Shown: positions 32,017 to 40,381, numbered from the stretch's first letter. The stretch: 64,000 nt of DNA from an uncultured Prevotellaceae bacterium (GCA_900314755.1 OMWH01000013.1:1-64000); one strand, 5' to 3'. Notes: a model not told the origin generated them from the letters alone. Numbers and translations: made by a program.

Positions 32017-32299
32017 TGTCGATACCTCCTTTCACTTCCTCTTTCCATACCTGATTGGGTTTGAAGTTCAAGACCAATTTAGGTGGAACAAGCATACGCT
32101 GACCTGTTGTAGGATTTACGATGACCCGTTCCATCTTCTTCTTGGTCTCAAAAACACCGAAGTTAGGAACGACAACACATGCATCTGCAACAAAAGCATC
32201 ACCCATCGCCGTGATGATATTATTCACTAGCTTCTGGGTATCCTTCTGGTCATACCCTGTACGGGCAGCCAACTCATTAATAAACTCCTTGTTATTCAT
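32009..32299 (-). CDS. HU-family DNA-binding protein
   Basis: Ninety-six residues of the HU/IHF family: a helical N-terminus (NNKEFINELAARTGYDQKDT) and beta-arms (VVVPNFGVFETKKKMERVIV NPTTGQ read in two parts), ending FKPNQVWKEEV. It differs from canonical HU in having VVPNFGVF where HU has IVGFGTF and a Met/Glu-rich arm, so it belongs to a divergent Bacteroidetes group. It is coupled to rimO upstream (ATGA overlap) and to the HU/LysM gene downstream (8-bp overlap), so the two may form a heterodimer; this is inference. Confidence 0.9.
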   Translation of the reverse strand: MNNKEFINELAARTGYDQKDTQKLVNNIITAMGDAFVADACVVVPNFGVFETKKKMERVIVNPTTGQRMLVPPKLVLNFKPNQVWKEEVKGGIDNG

Positions 32300-33594
32300 A
32301 ATTGCGTAGTTGCGTATAAATCAAACTCTTCTGCGCCAGTCACTCTGACATCATAAAACTCACCAATGGTCAATGCCTCACTGGCAGGAATCAACACCTC
32401 CGGATCAACTTCCGGGGAACAGAACTCGCTGCGCCCCACAAACCAGTCACCATCCATGCGGTCTATGACGACACGGATGGTCTGTCCTACCTTAGCACCT
32501 TCTATCTCCGCACTGATCTGCTGCTGGATACGCATCAAACGGTCCAGGCGTGCTTGCTTGACATCAGCAGGGACATCATCTTGATAATGTTCAGCCGAAT
32601 AGGTGCCGTCCTCTTCTGAATAGGCAAAAGCCCCCATCCTTTCGAACCGTGCCCAACGGGTGAACTCCAGCAATTCCTGATAGTCCTCTTCGGTTTCACC
32701 GGGGAATCCCACCATCAGTGTAGTACGAAGATGGATTCCCGGAACCTCCTCACGCATCCTTCTGACCAGCTCATAGGTCTCTTCTTTCGTCACATGACGT
32801 TGCATACGACTCAGCATGTGGTCACTGATATGCTGAAGGGCTATGTCCAGATAATTGCAGACATTCTTCTTCTCCCGCATCACCCTCAGCAAGTCCCAAG
32901 GGAAATGAGCCGGGTAGGCATAATGCAAACGAATCCATTCCACTCCCTCTATATCAGCCATTTTCTCGATGAGTTCGGCAATATGCTGTTTGCCGTCAAT
33001 GTCAATACCATAATAGGTCAGCTCCTGGGCGATTATCTGGAACTCTTTAGTCCCTTTCGACACCAGGTCACGCACCTCCTCCAGGATATCGTCCATGGGA
33101 CGGCTCTGGTGCTTTCCCGTTATAATAGGAATAGCACAGTAGGCACAATGGCGGTCACACCCTTCCGATATTTTAATATAAGCATAATGACGGGGAGTGG
33201 TTAGTTTTCGGGGGGCGGGATGGGTTATAGTATCAATAGTGCCTATAGTATTTAATAGTTCCTTGTAATTAAACTTACCATACCAGCCATCCACCTCTGG
33301 AATCTCTTCTTCAAGGTCAGCAAGATAGCGTTCTGAGAGACAGCCCATTACGTACAGTCCCTCTATCCTTCCTTCCGTCCTTGCCTGGGCAAACTCCAGG
33401 ATAGTATCTATGCTCTCCTGTTTGGCATCTTCGATGAATCCGCACGTATTGATGACCACAATCTCACCCTGTGGATGATCACTATCATGAGTCACATGAT
33501 AGCCATGAGCCTCGAAGAGTCCCATCAGTCTCTCACTGTCCACGAGATTCTTCGAACATCCCAACGTGATGAAATCGATAGTCTTCTTATTCAT
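32296..33594 (-). CDS. rimO: Ribosomal protein S12 methylthiotransferase
   Basis: Radical-SAM enzyme that adds a methylthio group to the conserved Asp of ribosomal protein S12; 432 residues. The first 4Fe-4S cluster uses Cys13 (LGCSKNLVDSE), Cys51 (NTCGFI) and Cys85 (MGCLSERY). The radical-SAM cluster uses Cys146, Cys150 and Cys153 (GCDRHCAYCAIP). A TRAM domain closes the protein (VGQTIRVVIDRMDGDWFVGR). CSKNLVDSE separates it from MiaB. The frame is open to 33657, but ATG 33594 matches family starts and overlaps the ftsY stop by 8 bp. Confidence 0.95.
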   Translation of the reverse strand: MNKKTIDFITLGCSKNLVDSERLMGLFEAHGYHVTHDSDHPQGEIVVINTCGFIEDAKQESIDTILEFAQARTEGRIEGLYVMGCLSERYLADLEEEIPEVDGWYGKFNYKELLNTIGTIDTITHPAPRKLTTPRHYAYIKISEGCDRHCAYCAIPIITGKHQSRPMDDILEEVRDLVSKGTKEFQIIAQELTYYGIDIDGKQHIAELIEKMADIEGVEWIRLHYAYPAHFPWDLLRVMREKKNVCNYLDIALQHISDHMLSRMQRHVTKEETYELVRRMREEVPGIHLRTTLMVGFPGETEEDYQELLEFTRWARFERMGAFAYSEEDGTYSAEHYQDDVPADVKQARLDRLMRIQQQISAEIEGAKVGQTIRVVIDRMDGDWFVGRSEFCSPEVDPEVLIPASEALTIGEFYDVRVTGAEEFDLYATTQL

Positions 33595-34543
33595 TCTTAA
33601 ACAGAGAGTCAACGAACTGCCGCTTATTAAACAACTGAAGGTCTTCCATACCTTCACCCAATCCGATATATTTCACTGGGACTTTCAACTGATCGCTGAT
33701 ACCGATAACCACACCACCTTTGGCGGTTCCATCGAGTTTCGTGATAGCAAGGGAAGTGATCTGCGTGACAGCCGAGAACTGCTTCGCCTGCTCAAAGGCA
33801 TTCTGTCCGGTACTACCGTCCAGAACAAGCATCACCTCATCGGGAGCCTCTGGCAGCACTTTCTTCATCACGTCCTTGATTTTCTTCAGCTCATTCATCA
33901 GTCCAACTTTGTTATGGAGACGACCTGCCGTGTCAATCAAGACGACATCCGCACCATTTGCCTTTGCTGAGCTCAACGTGTCGAACGCTACCGAGGCAGG
34001 GTCACTACCCATCTGCTGCTTGACAACGGGCACTCCTACCCGTTCGCCCCAGATGCATAACTGCTCGACGGCTGCGGCACGGAAGGTATCGGCAGCGCCA
34101 AGATAAACCTTCTTGCCTGCCTGCTTGAACTGCCAGGCAAGTTTTCCGATGGTGGTCGTCTTACCGACACCATTCACACCAACGACCAGAATGACATAGG
34201 GTGTATGGTCGGTTGGCAAATCCCAGTTATCATTATCGTCCGAGTTGTTCTCGGCAAGCAAAGCTGCGATTTCATCACGGAGAATACCATTCAGCTCACT
34301 GGTGCTTACATATTTGTCACGAGCCACACGCTCCTCGATACGCTGAATAATCTTCAATGTGGTATCAACCCCCACATCACTGGTGATTAATACCTCCTCC
34401 AAGTCATCCAATACATCGTCATCCACTTTCGACTTACCAGCCACGGCACGTGCCAGTTTGTCGAACACACTCGTCTTGGTCTTCTCCAGTCCCTTGTCGA
34501 GTGTTTCCTTCTTATCCTTATTAAAGAAACCAAATATACCCAT
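33587..34543 (-). CDS. ftsY: Signal recognition particle receptor
   Basis: SRP-docking GTPase for co-translational membrane targeting; 318 residues. The N domain helices are followed by the G domain with GVNGVGKT at 122-129, DTAGRLHN and [10 protein letters not shown]. The acidic A domain of E. coli FtsY is absent and the protein begins directly with [20 protein letters not shown], the usual form in Bacteroidetes. First gene of the operon ftsY-rimO-HU-HU/LysM-leuB-TPR, with a duplicated promoter region upstream. Confidence 0.96.
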   Translation of the reverse strand: MGIFGFFNKDKKETLDKGLEKTKTSVFDKLARAVAGKSKVDDDVLDDLEEVLITSDVGVDTTLKIIQRIEERVARDKYVSTSELNGILRDEIAALLAENNSDDNDNWDLPTDHTPYVILVVGVNGVGKTTTIGKLAWQFKQAGKKVYLGAADTFRAAAVEQLCIWGERVGVPVVKQQMGSDPASVAFDTLSSAKANGADVVLIDTAGRLHNKVGLMNELKKIKDVMKKVLPEAPDEVMLVLDGSTGQNAFEQAKQFSAVTQITSLAITKLDGTAKGGVVIGISDQLKVPVKYIGLGEGMEDLQLFNKRQFVDSLFKNE

Positions 34544-34572
34544 AATTACCTAAACTCTTTCGATTTCAACGG

Positions 34573-34604
34573 CAAAGGTAGTGCAAATCGAACGAAATAC
34601 CAAA
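34573..34604 (-). promoter_or_regulatory. Promoter of the ftsY operon
   Basis: Minus-strand TTTG (34604-34601), 20 bp, TACCTTTG (34580-34573), 30 bp before the ftsY start. It lies in the first copy of a 77-bp tandem repeat; the second copy has TACCTTTA (34657-34650) with the same -33. Confidence 0.75.
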
Positions 34605-34727
34605 TTTATTTGAGTATTTCTGAGATGCAGCCTACACTTCAACGTCAGTTAAAGGTAGTGCAAATCGAACGAAATACCAAATTTATTTGAGTATTTCTGA
34701 GATGCAGCCTACACTTCAACGGTAGTT
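34574..34727. repeat. Two tandem 77-bp repeats upstream of ftsY
   Basis: Copy 1 is 34574-34650 and copy 2 is 34651-34727, differing at about two positions near their ends. Each contains the -33 TTTG and most of the -7 box on the minus strand. A further partial match (TTAAAGATA) begins at the end of copy 2. Confidence 0.9.
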
Positions 34728-34729
34728 AA

Positions 34730-34771
34730 AGATACAAAAAAAGCCGAAACCATGAAAGATTTCGGCTTTTT
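34730..34771 (-). terminator. Terminator of the rpmB-rpmG-DUF4295 operon
   Basis: AAAAGCCGAAA (34770-34760 on the minus strand) pairs with 34749-34739 around a 10-nt loop and is followed by T residues. Confidence 0.8.
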
Positions 34772-34790
34772 CTATGTAAGCTTTTGAATA

Positions 34791-34949
34791 TTAGTTTTTA
34801 AAGAAGTCCTTAACCTCCTCGTTAGGAACCATCTGCTCATCGAAGATATAAGCACCCGTCTTAGGGCTCTTAACCATCTTGATAACCTTTGTGTAAGCGC
34901 GACCATCCTTTGAGCCTTCATGGAGGGTAGCGACGGTTTTCTTTGCCAT
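34791..34949 (-). CDS. DUF4295 small basic protein
   Basis: A 52-residue basic protein, starting MAKKTVATLHEGSKDGRAYT and ending EEVKDFFKN. I read it directly from the minus strand between the stop at 34791 and the ATG at 34949. It belongs to the DUF4295 family, found in Bacteroidetes next to rpmB and rpmG, exactly as here (12 bp after rpmG). Its size, charge and placement suggest a ribosome-associated protein, but the function is not established. Confidence 0.85.
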   Translation of the reverse strand: MAKKTVATLHEGSKDGRAYTKVIKMVKSPKTGAYIFDEQMVPNEEVKDFFKN

Positions 34950-34961
34950 GCTCTAAATAGA

Positions 34962-35153
34962 TTATTTAATCTCCTTGTGCACAGTCATGCGCTTCAGGAT
35001 GGGGTTATACTTCTTCAATTCCATTCTCTCAGGAGTGTTCTTACGGTTCTTAGTCGTGATATAACGACTTGTTCCGGGCAGTCCACTCTCTTTCATCTCG
35101 GTGCATTCCAGGATAACCTGAACGCGATTACCTTTTGCTTTCTTGCCTGCCAT
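34962..35153 (-). CDS. rpmG: 50S ribosomal protein L33
   Basis: Sixty-three residues. [20 protein letters not shown] and [20 protein letters not shown] are diagnostic for L33. The two CxxC zinc pairs of the C+ form are absent (only one Cys), so this is the zinc-independent form. It lies 3 bp after rpmB. Confidence 0.96.
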   Translation of the reverse strand: MAGKKAKGNRVQVILECTEMKESGLPGTSRYITTKNRKNTPERMELKKYNPILKRMTVHKEIK

Positions 35154-35156
35154 GTG

Positions 35157-35420
35157 TTAGTCTCCTATTACTTTAATGTCTTTCCAGTCTACATAACCTT
35201 TAGCAACAGCCTGCTTCAGGGCAGCGTCCAGACCTACCTTATTAATCATACGCAGACCAGCGGCGCTGATCTTCAACTGAATCCAGCAAGCCTCCTCTAC
35301 ATAGTAGAACTTCTTGCTGAACAGGTTTACATCAAAGCTGCGCTTTGTGCGGTGCTTTGAGTGAGACACATTATTACCAATCTGTGCCTTCTTTCCCGTA
35401 ATCTGACAAATTTTAGACAT
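35157..35420 (-). CDS. rpmB: 50S ribosomal protein L28
   Basis: Eighty-seven residues. [20 protein letters not shown] and [19 protein letters not shown] are diagnostic. Cys4 is present but the partner cysteines of zinc-type L28 are not. First gene of the rpmB-rpmG-DUF4295 operon, with a TAnnTTTG promoter box about 50 bp upstream. Confidence 0.97.
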   Translation of the reverse strand: MSKICQITGKKAQIGNNVSHSKHRTKRSFDVNLFSKKFYYVEEACWIQLKISAAGLRMINKVGLDAALKQAVAKGYVDWKDIKVIGD

Positions 35421-35471
35421 TTCTATCTACCTTTTTGTGTTCCTAAATTGTAACTTACTCCAAACAGGGTG

Positions 35472-35479
35472 CAAAGGTA
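35472..35479 (-). promoter_or_regulatory. -7 box of the rpmB operon
   Basis: Minus-strand TACCTTTG, 52 bp before rpmB. The region where the -33 should be abuts a 7-bp tandem repeat and shows no TTTG. Confidence 0.6.
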
Positions 35480-35488
35480 CGGCTTTTT

Positions 35489-35520
35489 AATGAGAAATGA
35501 GAAATGAGAAATGAGAAATT
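35489..35520. repeat. Heptanucleotide tandem repeat (AATGAGA)
   Basis: About four and a half copies of AATGAGA between the cinA stop and the rpmB promoter, at the -30 to -50 region of the rpmB promoter. A candidate slippage tract. Confidence 0.85.
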
Positions 35521-35528
35521 CCCCACTC

Positions 35529-36047
35529 TTAATATTTTTTAACTTCTTCGACGTATCCTATCTCCTCTTTCAGGAAGTCAAGGAACATTTGCATCGCTTT
35601 ATTGGTGGCAATGGCGAGGTTGATGTCACGTCCATGGTCTTCCTCCACCTTCAGCGTCACCTGTTTCTCTGGGGTACCACAGGCAAGCCAGATAGTACCG
35701 ACAGGAATCTCCTTAGTACCTCCTGTAGGACCGGCGAACCCTGTTGCCGCAATGGCAAAGTCTGTATTCAGCGTCTTACATGCTCCTGCCACCATCTGAC
35801 GAGCCACATCCTCGCAGACAGCGGTCTGCTCCTCAATCAACTGTGGGTCGACGGCAAGCAGTCTTTCCTTGATTTCATCCACATAAGAGACGACACCTCC
35901 TTTGAAATACTTAGAGGCGCCAGGGGTGGAGATCAGGGCTTCCGCGATACGTCCTCCCGTACAGCTCTCTGCCGTTCCTACCGTTTTCTCTATCTCCCAG
36001 AGGATTTGACTAATCTCCCTGCTAATAATCTTACTTTCAAAATCCAT
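35529..36047 (-). CDS. CinA C-terminal-type nicotinamide-nucleotide amidase
   Basis: One hundred seventy-two residues of the CinA C-terminal (PncC) domain without the N-terminal MoCF-like half. Ser and Cys of TAESCTGGRIAEALISTPGA and IAATGFAGPTGGTKEIPVGT are the family motifs; the Ser is the likely catalytic residue. It would deamidate nicotinamide mononucleotide in NAD recycling. It lies 14 bp after tsaD and closes the map-tsaD-cinA run. No clear terminator follows before rpmB. Confidence 0.9.
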   Translation of the reverse strand: MDFESKIISREISQILWEIEKTVGTAESCTGGRIAEALISTPGASKYFKGGVVSYVDEIKERLLAVDPQLIEEQTAVCEDVARQMVAGACKTLNTDFAIAATGFAGPTGGTKEIPVGTIWLACGTPEKQVTLKVEEDHGRDINLAIATNKAMQMFLDFLKEEIGYVEEVKKY

Positions 36048-36061
36048 CGTTATTTCTTTAT

Positions 36062-37090
36062 TTATTCAAATGTCACTTTCGAGAAGGCGGGCGCATCGAT
36101 AGGACACGTCTCACCGTCCAAATACTTATAATAGCCTACGATGCCTATCATTGCCGCATTATCAGTAGTATAACTGAACTTCGGGATATAGATAGTCCAT
36201 CCATAGCGCTTGGCATGGTCGTGGAAAGCATTGCGCAGTCCGTTATTGGCACTCACGCCACCGGCAACGGCAACATGCTTGATGCCTGTCTGTTTCACGG
36301 CAAGGCGGAGTTTCTTCATCAGGATATCCACTATCGTCCATTCCAACGAGGCGGCGATATCCTCTTTGTGGTGCTCGATGAAATCGGGATCTTCCTCCAC
36401 CCATTTCCGCATGTTATAGAGGAAAGACGTCTTCAGTCCCGAGAAGCTGTAGTCGAGTCCCGGGATATGAGGCTCCGCAAACTGGTAAGCCTTAGGATTC
36501 CCCTGACGTGCCAGTCTGTCAATGATAGGACCACCGGGATAACCGAGTCCCATCACTTTCGAGCATTTGTCAATAGCCTCGCCTGCCGCATCGTCAATGG
36601 TCTGCCCCAGCACTTCCATGTCGTTATAGGCATTCACCTTGACAATCTGCGAGTTGCCGCCGCTGACCAGCAGACAAAGAAACGGCAGAGGCGGTTGACT
36701 GGTATCGTCTTCGGACTCTTTGATGAAATGTGCCATCACATGTCCCTGCAGGTGATTGACATCAATAAGGGGGATGCCCAGTGAACGGGCAAAGCCCTTG
36801 GCAAAGCTGACACCTACCAGAAGGGAGCCCATCAGTCCTGGTCCTCTGGTGAATGCGACAGCTGTCAGTTGCTCTTTGGTAATACCAGCTTTCTTAATCG
36901 CCTGGTCAACGACAGGCACCACGTTCTGCTGATGGGCACGGGATGCCAGTTCCGGTACGACACCGCCATAAGCCTCGTGGACAGCCTGTGATGCCGTCAC
37001 GTTCGACAACAGTACGCCATCTTTGAGGACGGCGGCGGAGGTGTCGTCACAGGAGCTTTCTATTCCTAAGATATATATATTCTTTGACAT
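36062..37090 (-). CDS. tsaD: tRNA N6-adenosine threonylcarbamoyltransferase
   Basis: Transfers threonylcarbamoyl to A37 of ANN-decoding tRNAs; 342 residues. ILGIESSCDDTSAAVLKDG, the metal-binding His113 and His117 (NHLQGHVMAHF), the nucleotide-binding LLVSGGNSQI and the late Asp in TDNAAMIGIVGYY are visible. Normal length. It follows map by 24 bp. Confidence 0.96.
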   Translation of the reverse strand: MSKNIYILGIESSCDDTSAAVLKDGVLLSNVTASQAVHEAYGGVVPELASRAHQQNVVPVVDQAIKKAGITKEQLTAVAFTRGPGLMGSLLVGVSFAKGFARSLGIPLIDVNHLQGHVMAHFIKESEDDTSQPPLPFLCLLVSGGNSQIVKVNAYNDMEVLGQTIDDAAGEAIDKCSKVMGLGYPGGPIIDRLARQGNPKAYQFAEPHIPGLDYSFSGLKTSFLYNMRKWVEEDPDFIEHHKEDIAASLEWTIVDILMKKLRLAVKQTGIKHVAVAGGVSANNGLRNAFHDHAKRYGWTIYIPKFSYTTDNAAMIGIVGYYKYLDGETCPIDAPAFSKVTFE

Positions 37091-37114
37091 TCGAGATTGC
37101 GAGATACGACTTCA

Positions 37115-37966
37115 TTAATGGGTTAATATTTCGACTCCGTGTTCCGTCATCAGCAGGGTGTGCTCCCACTGGGCACTGGGTTTCTCATCCTCAGAGATGA
37201 CCTCCCAACCATAGGGGTCGTCGGCATCAATGAACACCTTCCACGTTCCCATGTTAATCATCGGCTCGATGGTGAACACCATGCCCGGTACCAGCAGCAT
37301 GCCTGCCTCCTTCTGGGCGAAATGGCAAACCTCCGGCTCCTCATGGAACTTCAGTCCCACGCCATGACCACATAAGTCACGCACCACTCCATAATGATAT
37401 TTCTTGGCATGCTTCTCGATAGCCTTTCCTATCTCGTTGACAAAGCCCCAAGGCTTCGCCGCTTCCATACCAATCTCCAGACACTCCTTCGTCACCCTGA
37501 CGAGTTGCTCCTTCTCCGGTGTTGTCTTGCCGATGATGAACATACGGGAGGCATCCGCATAATAGCCGTCGAGGATGGTCGTGAAATCGACATTGATGAT
37601 ATCACCCTCCTCCAAGATGTCGTCCGCCTTGGGAATGCCATGACACACCACCTCGTTGATACTCGTACAGACACTCATGGGGAATCCCTCGTAATTCAGA
37701 CAGGCAGGTATGGCACCATGCATATTACAATAGTCACGGCATATCTGGTCAATCTCCAGTGTCGACATACCGGCACATATCTCTTTCTCCACGGCATCCA
37801 GCACACCTGTGTTCACCACTCCGGCACGTCGGATGCCCTCTATCTGTTCTGGTGTCTTGATCAATTCACGAGTAGGCACCAATGCCCCTTTGTTCTCCAA
37901 GTACATAATACGCTTATCGAACTCCGTAGGTTGTTCTCCTGGTTTACAATGCCATCTTCTTTTCAT
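37115..37966 (-). CDS. map: Methionine aminopeptidase, type I
   Basis: Removes the initiator Met from nascent proteins; 283 residues. The five metal ligands are Asp127 (NVDFTT), Asp138 (YADASR), His201 (CGHGVG), Glu234 (FTIEPM) and Glu268 (WEHTLL); His109 (VVCHGIP) is the catalytic histidine. A 35-residue N-terminal extension (RRWHCKPGEQPTEFDKRI) precedes the catalytic domain and is seen in many Bacteroidetes enzymes. Its promoter and the htpG leader lie in the 94-bp divergent gap. Confidence 0.95.
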   Translation of the reverse strand: MKRRWHCKPGEQPTEFDKRIMYLENKGALVPTRELIKTPEQIEGIRRAGVVNTGVLDAVEKEICAGMSTLEIDQICRDYCNMHGAIPACLNYEGFPMSVCTSINEVVCHGIPKADDILEEGDIINVDFTTILDGYYADASRMFIIGKTTPEKEQLVRVTKECLEIGMEAAKPWGFVNEIGKAIEKHAKKYHYGVVRDLCGHGVGLKFHEEPEVCHFAQKEAGMLLVPGMVFTIEPMINMGTWKVFIDADDPYGWEVISEDEKPSAQWEHTLLMTEHGVEILTH

Positions 37967-37988
37967 TGTTGTTTTTTCTTTTGCGCTG

Positions 37989-38020
37989 CAAAATTACAAA
38001 AATGGCACGATATTTGCAAA
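37989..38020 (-). promoter_or_regulatory. Promoter of map-tsaD-cinA
   Basis: Minus-strand TTTG (38020-38017), 20 bp, TAATTTTG (37996-37989), 22 bp before the map start. Confidence 0.7.
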
Positions 38021-38060
38021 ATTAATGGCAGGAATTAATTATTATAATATATTAAGGTAT

Positions 38061-40121
38061 ATGCAAAAAGGTAATATCGGGGTTACTACTGAGAACATCT
38101 TCCCCGTCATCAAAAAGTTTCTCTACTCAGATCATGAGATATTCCTCCGTGAGATGGTCAGCAATGCCGTCGATGCCACCCAGAAGTTAAAGACCCTCAA
38201 GGAACAAGGTGAGTTCAAAGGTGAGCTGGGTGACCTTGCCGTACAGGTGAAGCTCGATACCGACAAGGGTACCATCACCATCAGCGACCGTGGTATCGGT
38301 ATGACCGAGGAGGAGATTGACAAGTATATCAACCAGATCGCCTTCTCTGGTGTCAACGACTTCCTGGAGAAGTACAAGGACAATGCCAACAACATCATCG
38401 GCCACTTCGGACTGGGTTTCTACTCTTCCTTCATGGTATCGAAGAAAGTAGAGATCATCACCAAGTCATATCGTGACGGTGCCAAGGCTGTGAAATGGAG
38501 CTGCGACGGCAGTCCTGCCTATGAGATTGACGAGGCAGAGAAGGAAGACCGTGGCTCAGACATCATCCTGTATATCGATGACGACTGCAAGGAGTTCCTC
38601 GACAAGCAGAAAATTCAGGAACTGCTGAACAAGTACTGTAAGTTCATGGCAGTACCTGTTGCCTTCGGCAAGAAGCAGGAGTGGTCGAACGACGAGAAGA
38701 AGATGGTGGACACTGCCGAGGATAATATTATAAATAATGTGGAGCCGCTGTGGACCAAGGCACCGTCCAACCTGAAGGACGAGGACTACAAGAGTTTCTA
38801 CCGTACCCTCTACCCCATGAGCGACGAGCCGATGTTCTGGATTCACCTGAACGTCGATTATCCCTTCAACCTCACGGGTATCCTTTACTTCCCGCGTATC
38901 AAGTCCAATATCGACCTGCAGCGTAACAAGATACAGCTCTACTGCAACCAGGTCTTCGTCACTGACCAGGTAGAGGGCATCGTCCCTGAGTTCCTCACCC
39001 TGCTGCATGGCGTGATCGACTCTCCCGACATTCCTCTGAATGTCTCCCGCTCCTATCTGCAGAGCGACCGTGACGTGAAGAAGATCTCCACCTATATCAC
39101 CAAGAAGGTTGCCGACCGCCTGCAGAGCATCTTCAAGGAGGACCGTAAGCAGTATGAGGAGAAATGGGATGACCTGAAACTCTTCATCAACTACGGAATG
39201 CTCTCTGAGGAGAGCTTCTACGACCGTGCCAAGGACTTCGCATTGATGAAGGACACGGACGGCAAGTACTTCACCTTCGATGAGTATAAGACACTGATTG
39301 AGGGAGCACAGAAAGACAAGGATGACACCCTCGTCTACCTCTATGCCACAGACAAGGAGGAGCAGTACAGCTATATACAGGCTGCCAAGGACAAGGGCTA
39401 CAGCGTATTGCTGCTGGACGGACAGCTCGACGTTCCTGCCATCCAGATGCTGGAGCAGAAGTTTGAGAAGAGCCGCTTCACCCGTGTCGACTCCGACATT
39501 ATCGAGCGACTGATTGTCAAGGACGACGCTCCTAAGTCGACACTGACAGAGGACGAGTCTGCCAATTTGTCATCGGTATTCCGTTCGCAGATGCCAAAAC
39601 TGGAGAAGACGGAGTTCATGGTGGAGGTACAGTCACTGGGTGAGCAGGCTCGTCCTGTGATGATTACCCAGAATGAGTATATGCGCCGTATGAAGGAGAT
39701 GAGCCGTTTCCAGCCGGGCATGAACTTCTATGCACAGATGCCTGACTCGATGAACCTCGTACTGAACAGCGACCATCCGTTGGTAAAGCGTGTCCTCGAC
39801 GACTGCAAGGCGAATACCGAGGAGGCACTGAAACCTATCGAGGCTGAGTTAAAGGGACAGGAGGCACGTCTTGCCGTCATCCGTCAGGAGCAGGACAAGA
39901 AGAAATATGACGAGCTGACACAGGAGGATAAAGACCAGAAGGCTGAGGCTGAGAAGGCTGTCCAGGAGCAGAAAGACAAGAAACAGGGTGTGATTGCCGA
40001 GTATGCCAAGGGTAACTCTATCGTTCATCAGCTCATCGACCTCGCTTTGCTGCAGAATGGCATGCTGAAGGGTGAGGCGCTCGATAAGTTCCTCAAACGT
40101 AGCGTAGACTTGATTAAGTAA
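38061..40121 (+). CDS. htpG: Hsp90-family chaperone HtpG
   Basis: ATP-dependent chaperone of 686 residues from ATG 38061 (MQKGNIGVTTENIFPVIKKF). The frame stays open upstream through the map gene on the other strand, but that part is not HtpG-like. The N-terminal GHKL ATPase has REMVSNAVDATQKL, DRGIGMTEEEI and GHFGLGFYSSFMV. The middle domain includes GIVPEFLTLLHGVIDSPDIP and the catalytic Arg in VSRSYLQSD. The C-terminal dimer domain contains a Lys/Glu/Gln-rich stretch (about 590-640). A promoter match upstream is poor (GATATTTG), perhaps reflecting stress control. Confidence 0.96.
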   Translation: MQKGNIGVTTENIFPVIKKFLYSDHEIFLREMVSNAVDATQKLKTLKEQGEFKGELGDLAVQVKLDTDKGTITISDRGIGMTEEEIDKYINQIAFSGVNDFLEKYKDNANNIIGHFGLGFYSSFMVSKKVEIITKSYRDGAKAVKWSCDGSPAYEIDEAEKEDRGSDIILYIDDDCKEFLDKQKIQELLNKYCKFMAVPVAFGKKQEWSNDEKKMVDTAEDNIINNVEPLWTKAPSNLKDEDYKSFYRTLYPMSDEPMFWIHLNVDYPFNLTGILYFPRIKSNIDLQRNKIQLYCNQVFVTDQVEGIVPEFLTLLHGVIDSPDIPLNVSRSYLQSDRDVKKISTYITKKVADRLQSIFKEDRKQYEEKWDDLKLFINYGMLSEESFYDRAKDFALMKDTDGKYFTFDEYKTLIEGAQKDKDDTLVYLYATDKEEQYSYIQAAKDKGYSVLLLDGQLDVPAIQMLEQKFEKSRFTRVDSDIIERLIVKDDAPKSTLTEDESANLSSVFRSQMPKLEKTEFMVEVQSLGEQARPVMITQNEYMRRMKEMSRFQPGMNFYAQMPDSMNLVLNSDHPLVKRVLDDCKANTEEALKPIEAELKGQEARLAVIRQEQDKKKYDELTQEDKDQKAEAEKAVQEQKDKKQGVIAEYAKGNSIVHQLIDLALLQNGMLKGEALDKFLKRSVDLIK

Positions 40122-40130
40122 TAGCAAATT

Positions 40131-40166
40131 AAAAAAAGGAATCTCAATCGAGATTCCTTTTTTTGT
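40131..40166 (+). terminator. Terminator after htpG
   Basis: AAAAAAGGAATCTC (40132-40145) pairs with GAGATTCCTTTTTT (40150-40163) around AATC, with a T tail. Confidence 0.9.
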
Positions 40167-40175
40167 GACTCCCGC
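40161..40175. repeat. Copy of the tRNA-Arg 3' end (15-bp direct repeat)
   Basis: TTTTGTGACTCCCGC is identical to 40273-40287, which covers the last eight acceptor-end bases of the tRNA gene and beyond. The copies are 112 bp apart in direct orientation, as in attL/attR-like scars. No integrase or element lies between them. Confidence 0.7.
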
Positions 40176-40218
40176 AAGATTGACTTCGTCCATCCCTACC
40201 CTGCCACGGGCTGAGCAA

Positions 40219-40279
40219 CACAAAATAAAAGAAGCCAAAACTGAAAGTGAACTTTCGTCTTGGCTTCTCTTATTTTGTG
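40219..40279 (-). terminator. Long hairpin at the 3' end of tRNA-Arg
   Basis: CACAAAATAAAAGAAGCC (from 40219) pairs with GGCTTCTCTTATTTTGTG ending at 40279 with one or two mismatches, plus an inner GAAAGT/CTTTC pair. It begins exactly at the tRNA 3' end and likely terminates tRNA transcription; it may also take part in end processing. Confidence 0.65.
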
Positions 40280-40351
40280 ACTCCCGCGGGATTCAAACCC
40301 ACAACCTTCTGATCCGTAGTCAGATGCTCTATTCAGTTGAGCTAGGGAGCC
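40278..40351 (-). tRNA. tRNA-Arg (anticodon ACG)
   Basis: Reading the minus strand from 40351: acceptor GGCTCCC, D stem GCTC/GAGC, anticodon stem TCTGA/TCAGA enclosing the loop CTACGGA (anticodon ACG), T arm GTGGGTTTGAATCCCGC, and acceptor GGGAGTC with discriminator A. One acceptor pair is G-U. The CCA end is not encoded (the genome reads ACA). After deamination of A34 to inosine by TadA it would read CGU, CGC and CGA. Confidence 0.95.
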
Positions 40352-40381
40352 TCGCAGCACCTCATTTCTGATTTGCGGATG

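Noticed and set aside
34962-35420. Zinc-free L33 and L28 as unusual variants
   Set aside because: C-minus paralogues are widespread in bacteria, so this alone is not notable.
37809-38060. Upstream extension of htpG by 84 residues
   Set aside because: It is antisense to map, contains promoter sequence, and is not Hsp90-like; ATG 38061 fits the family start.
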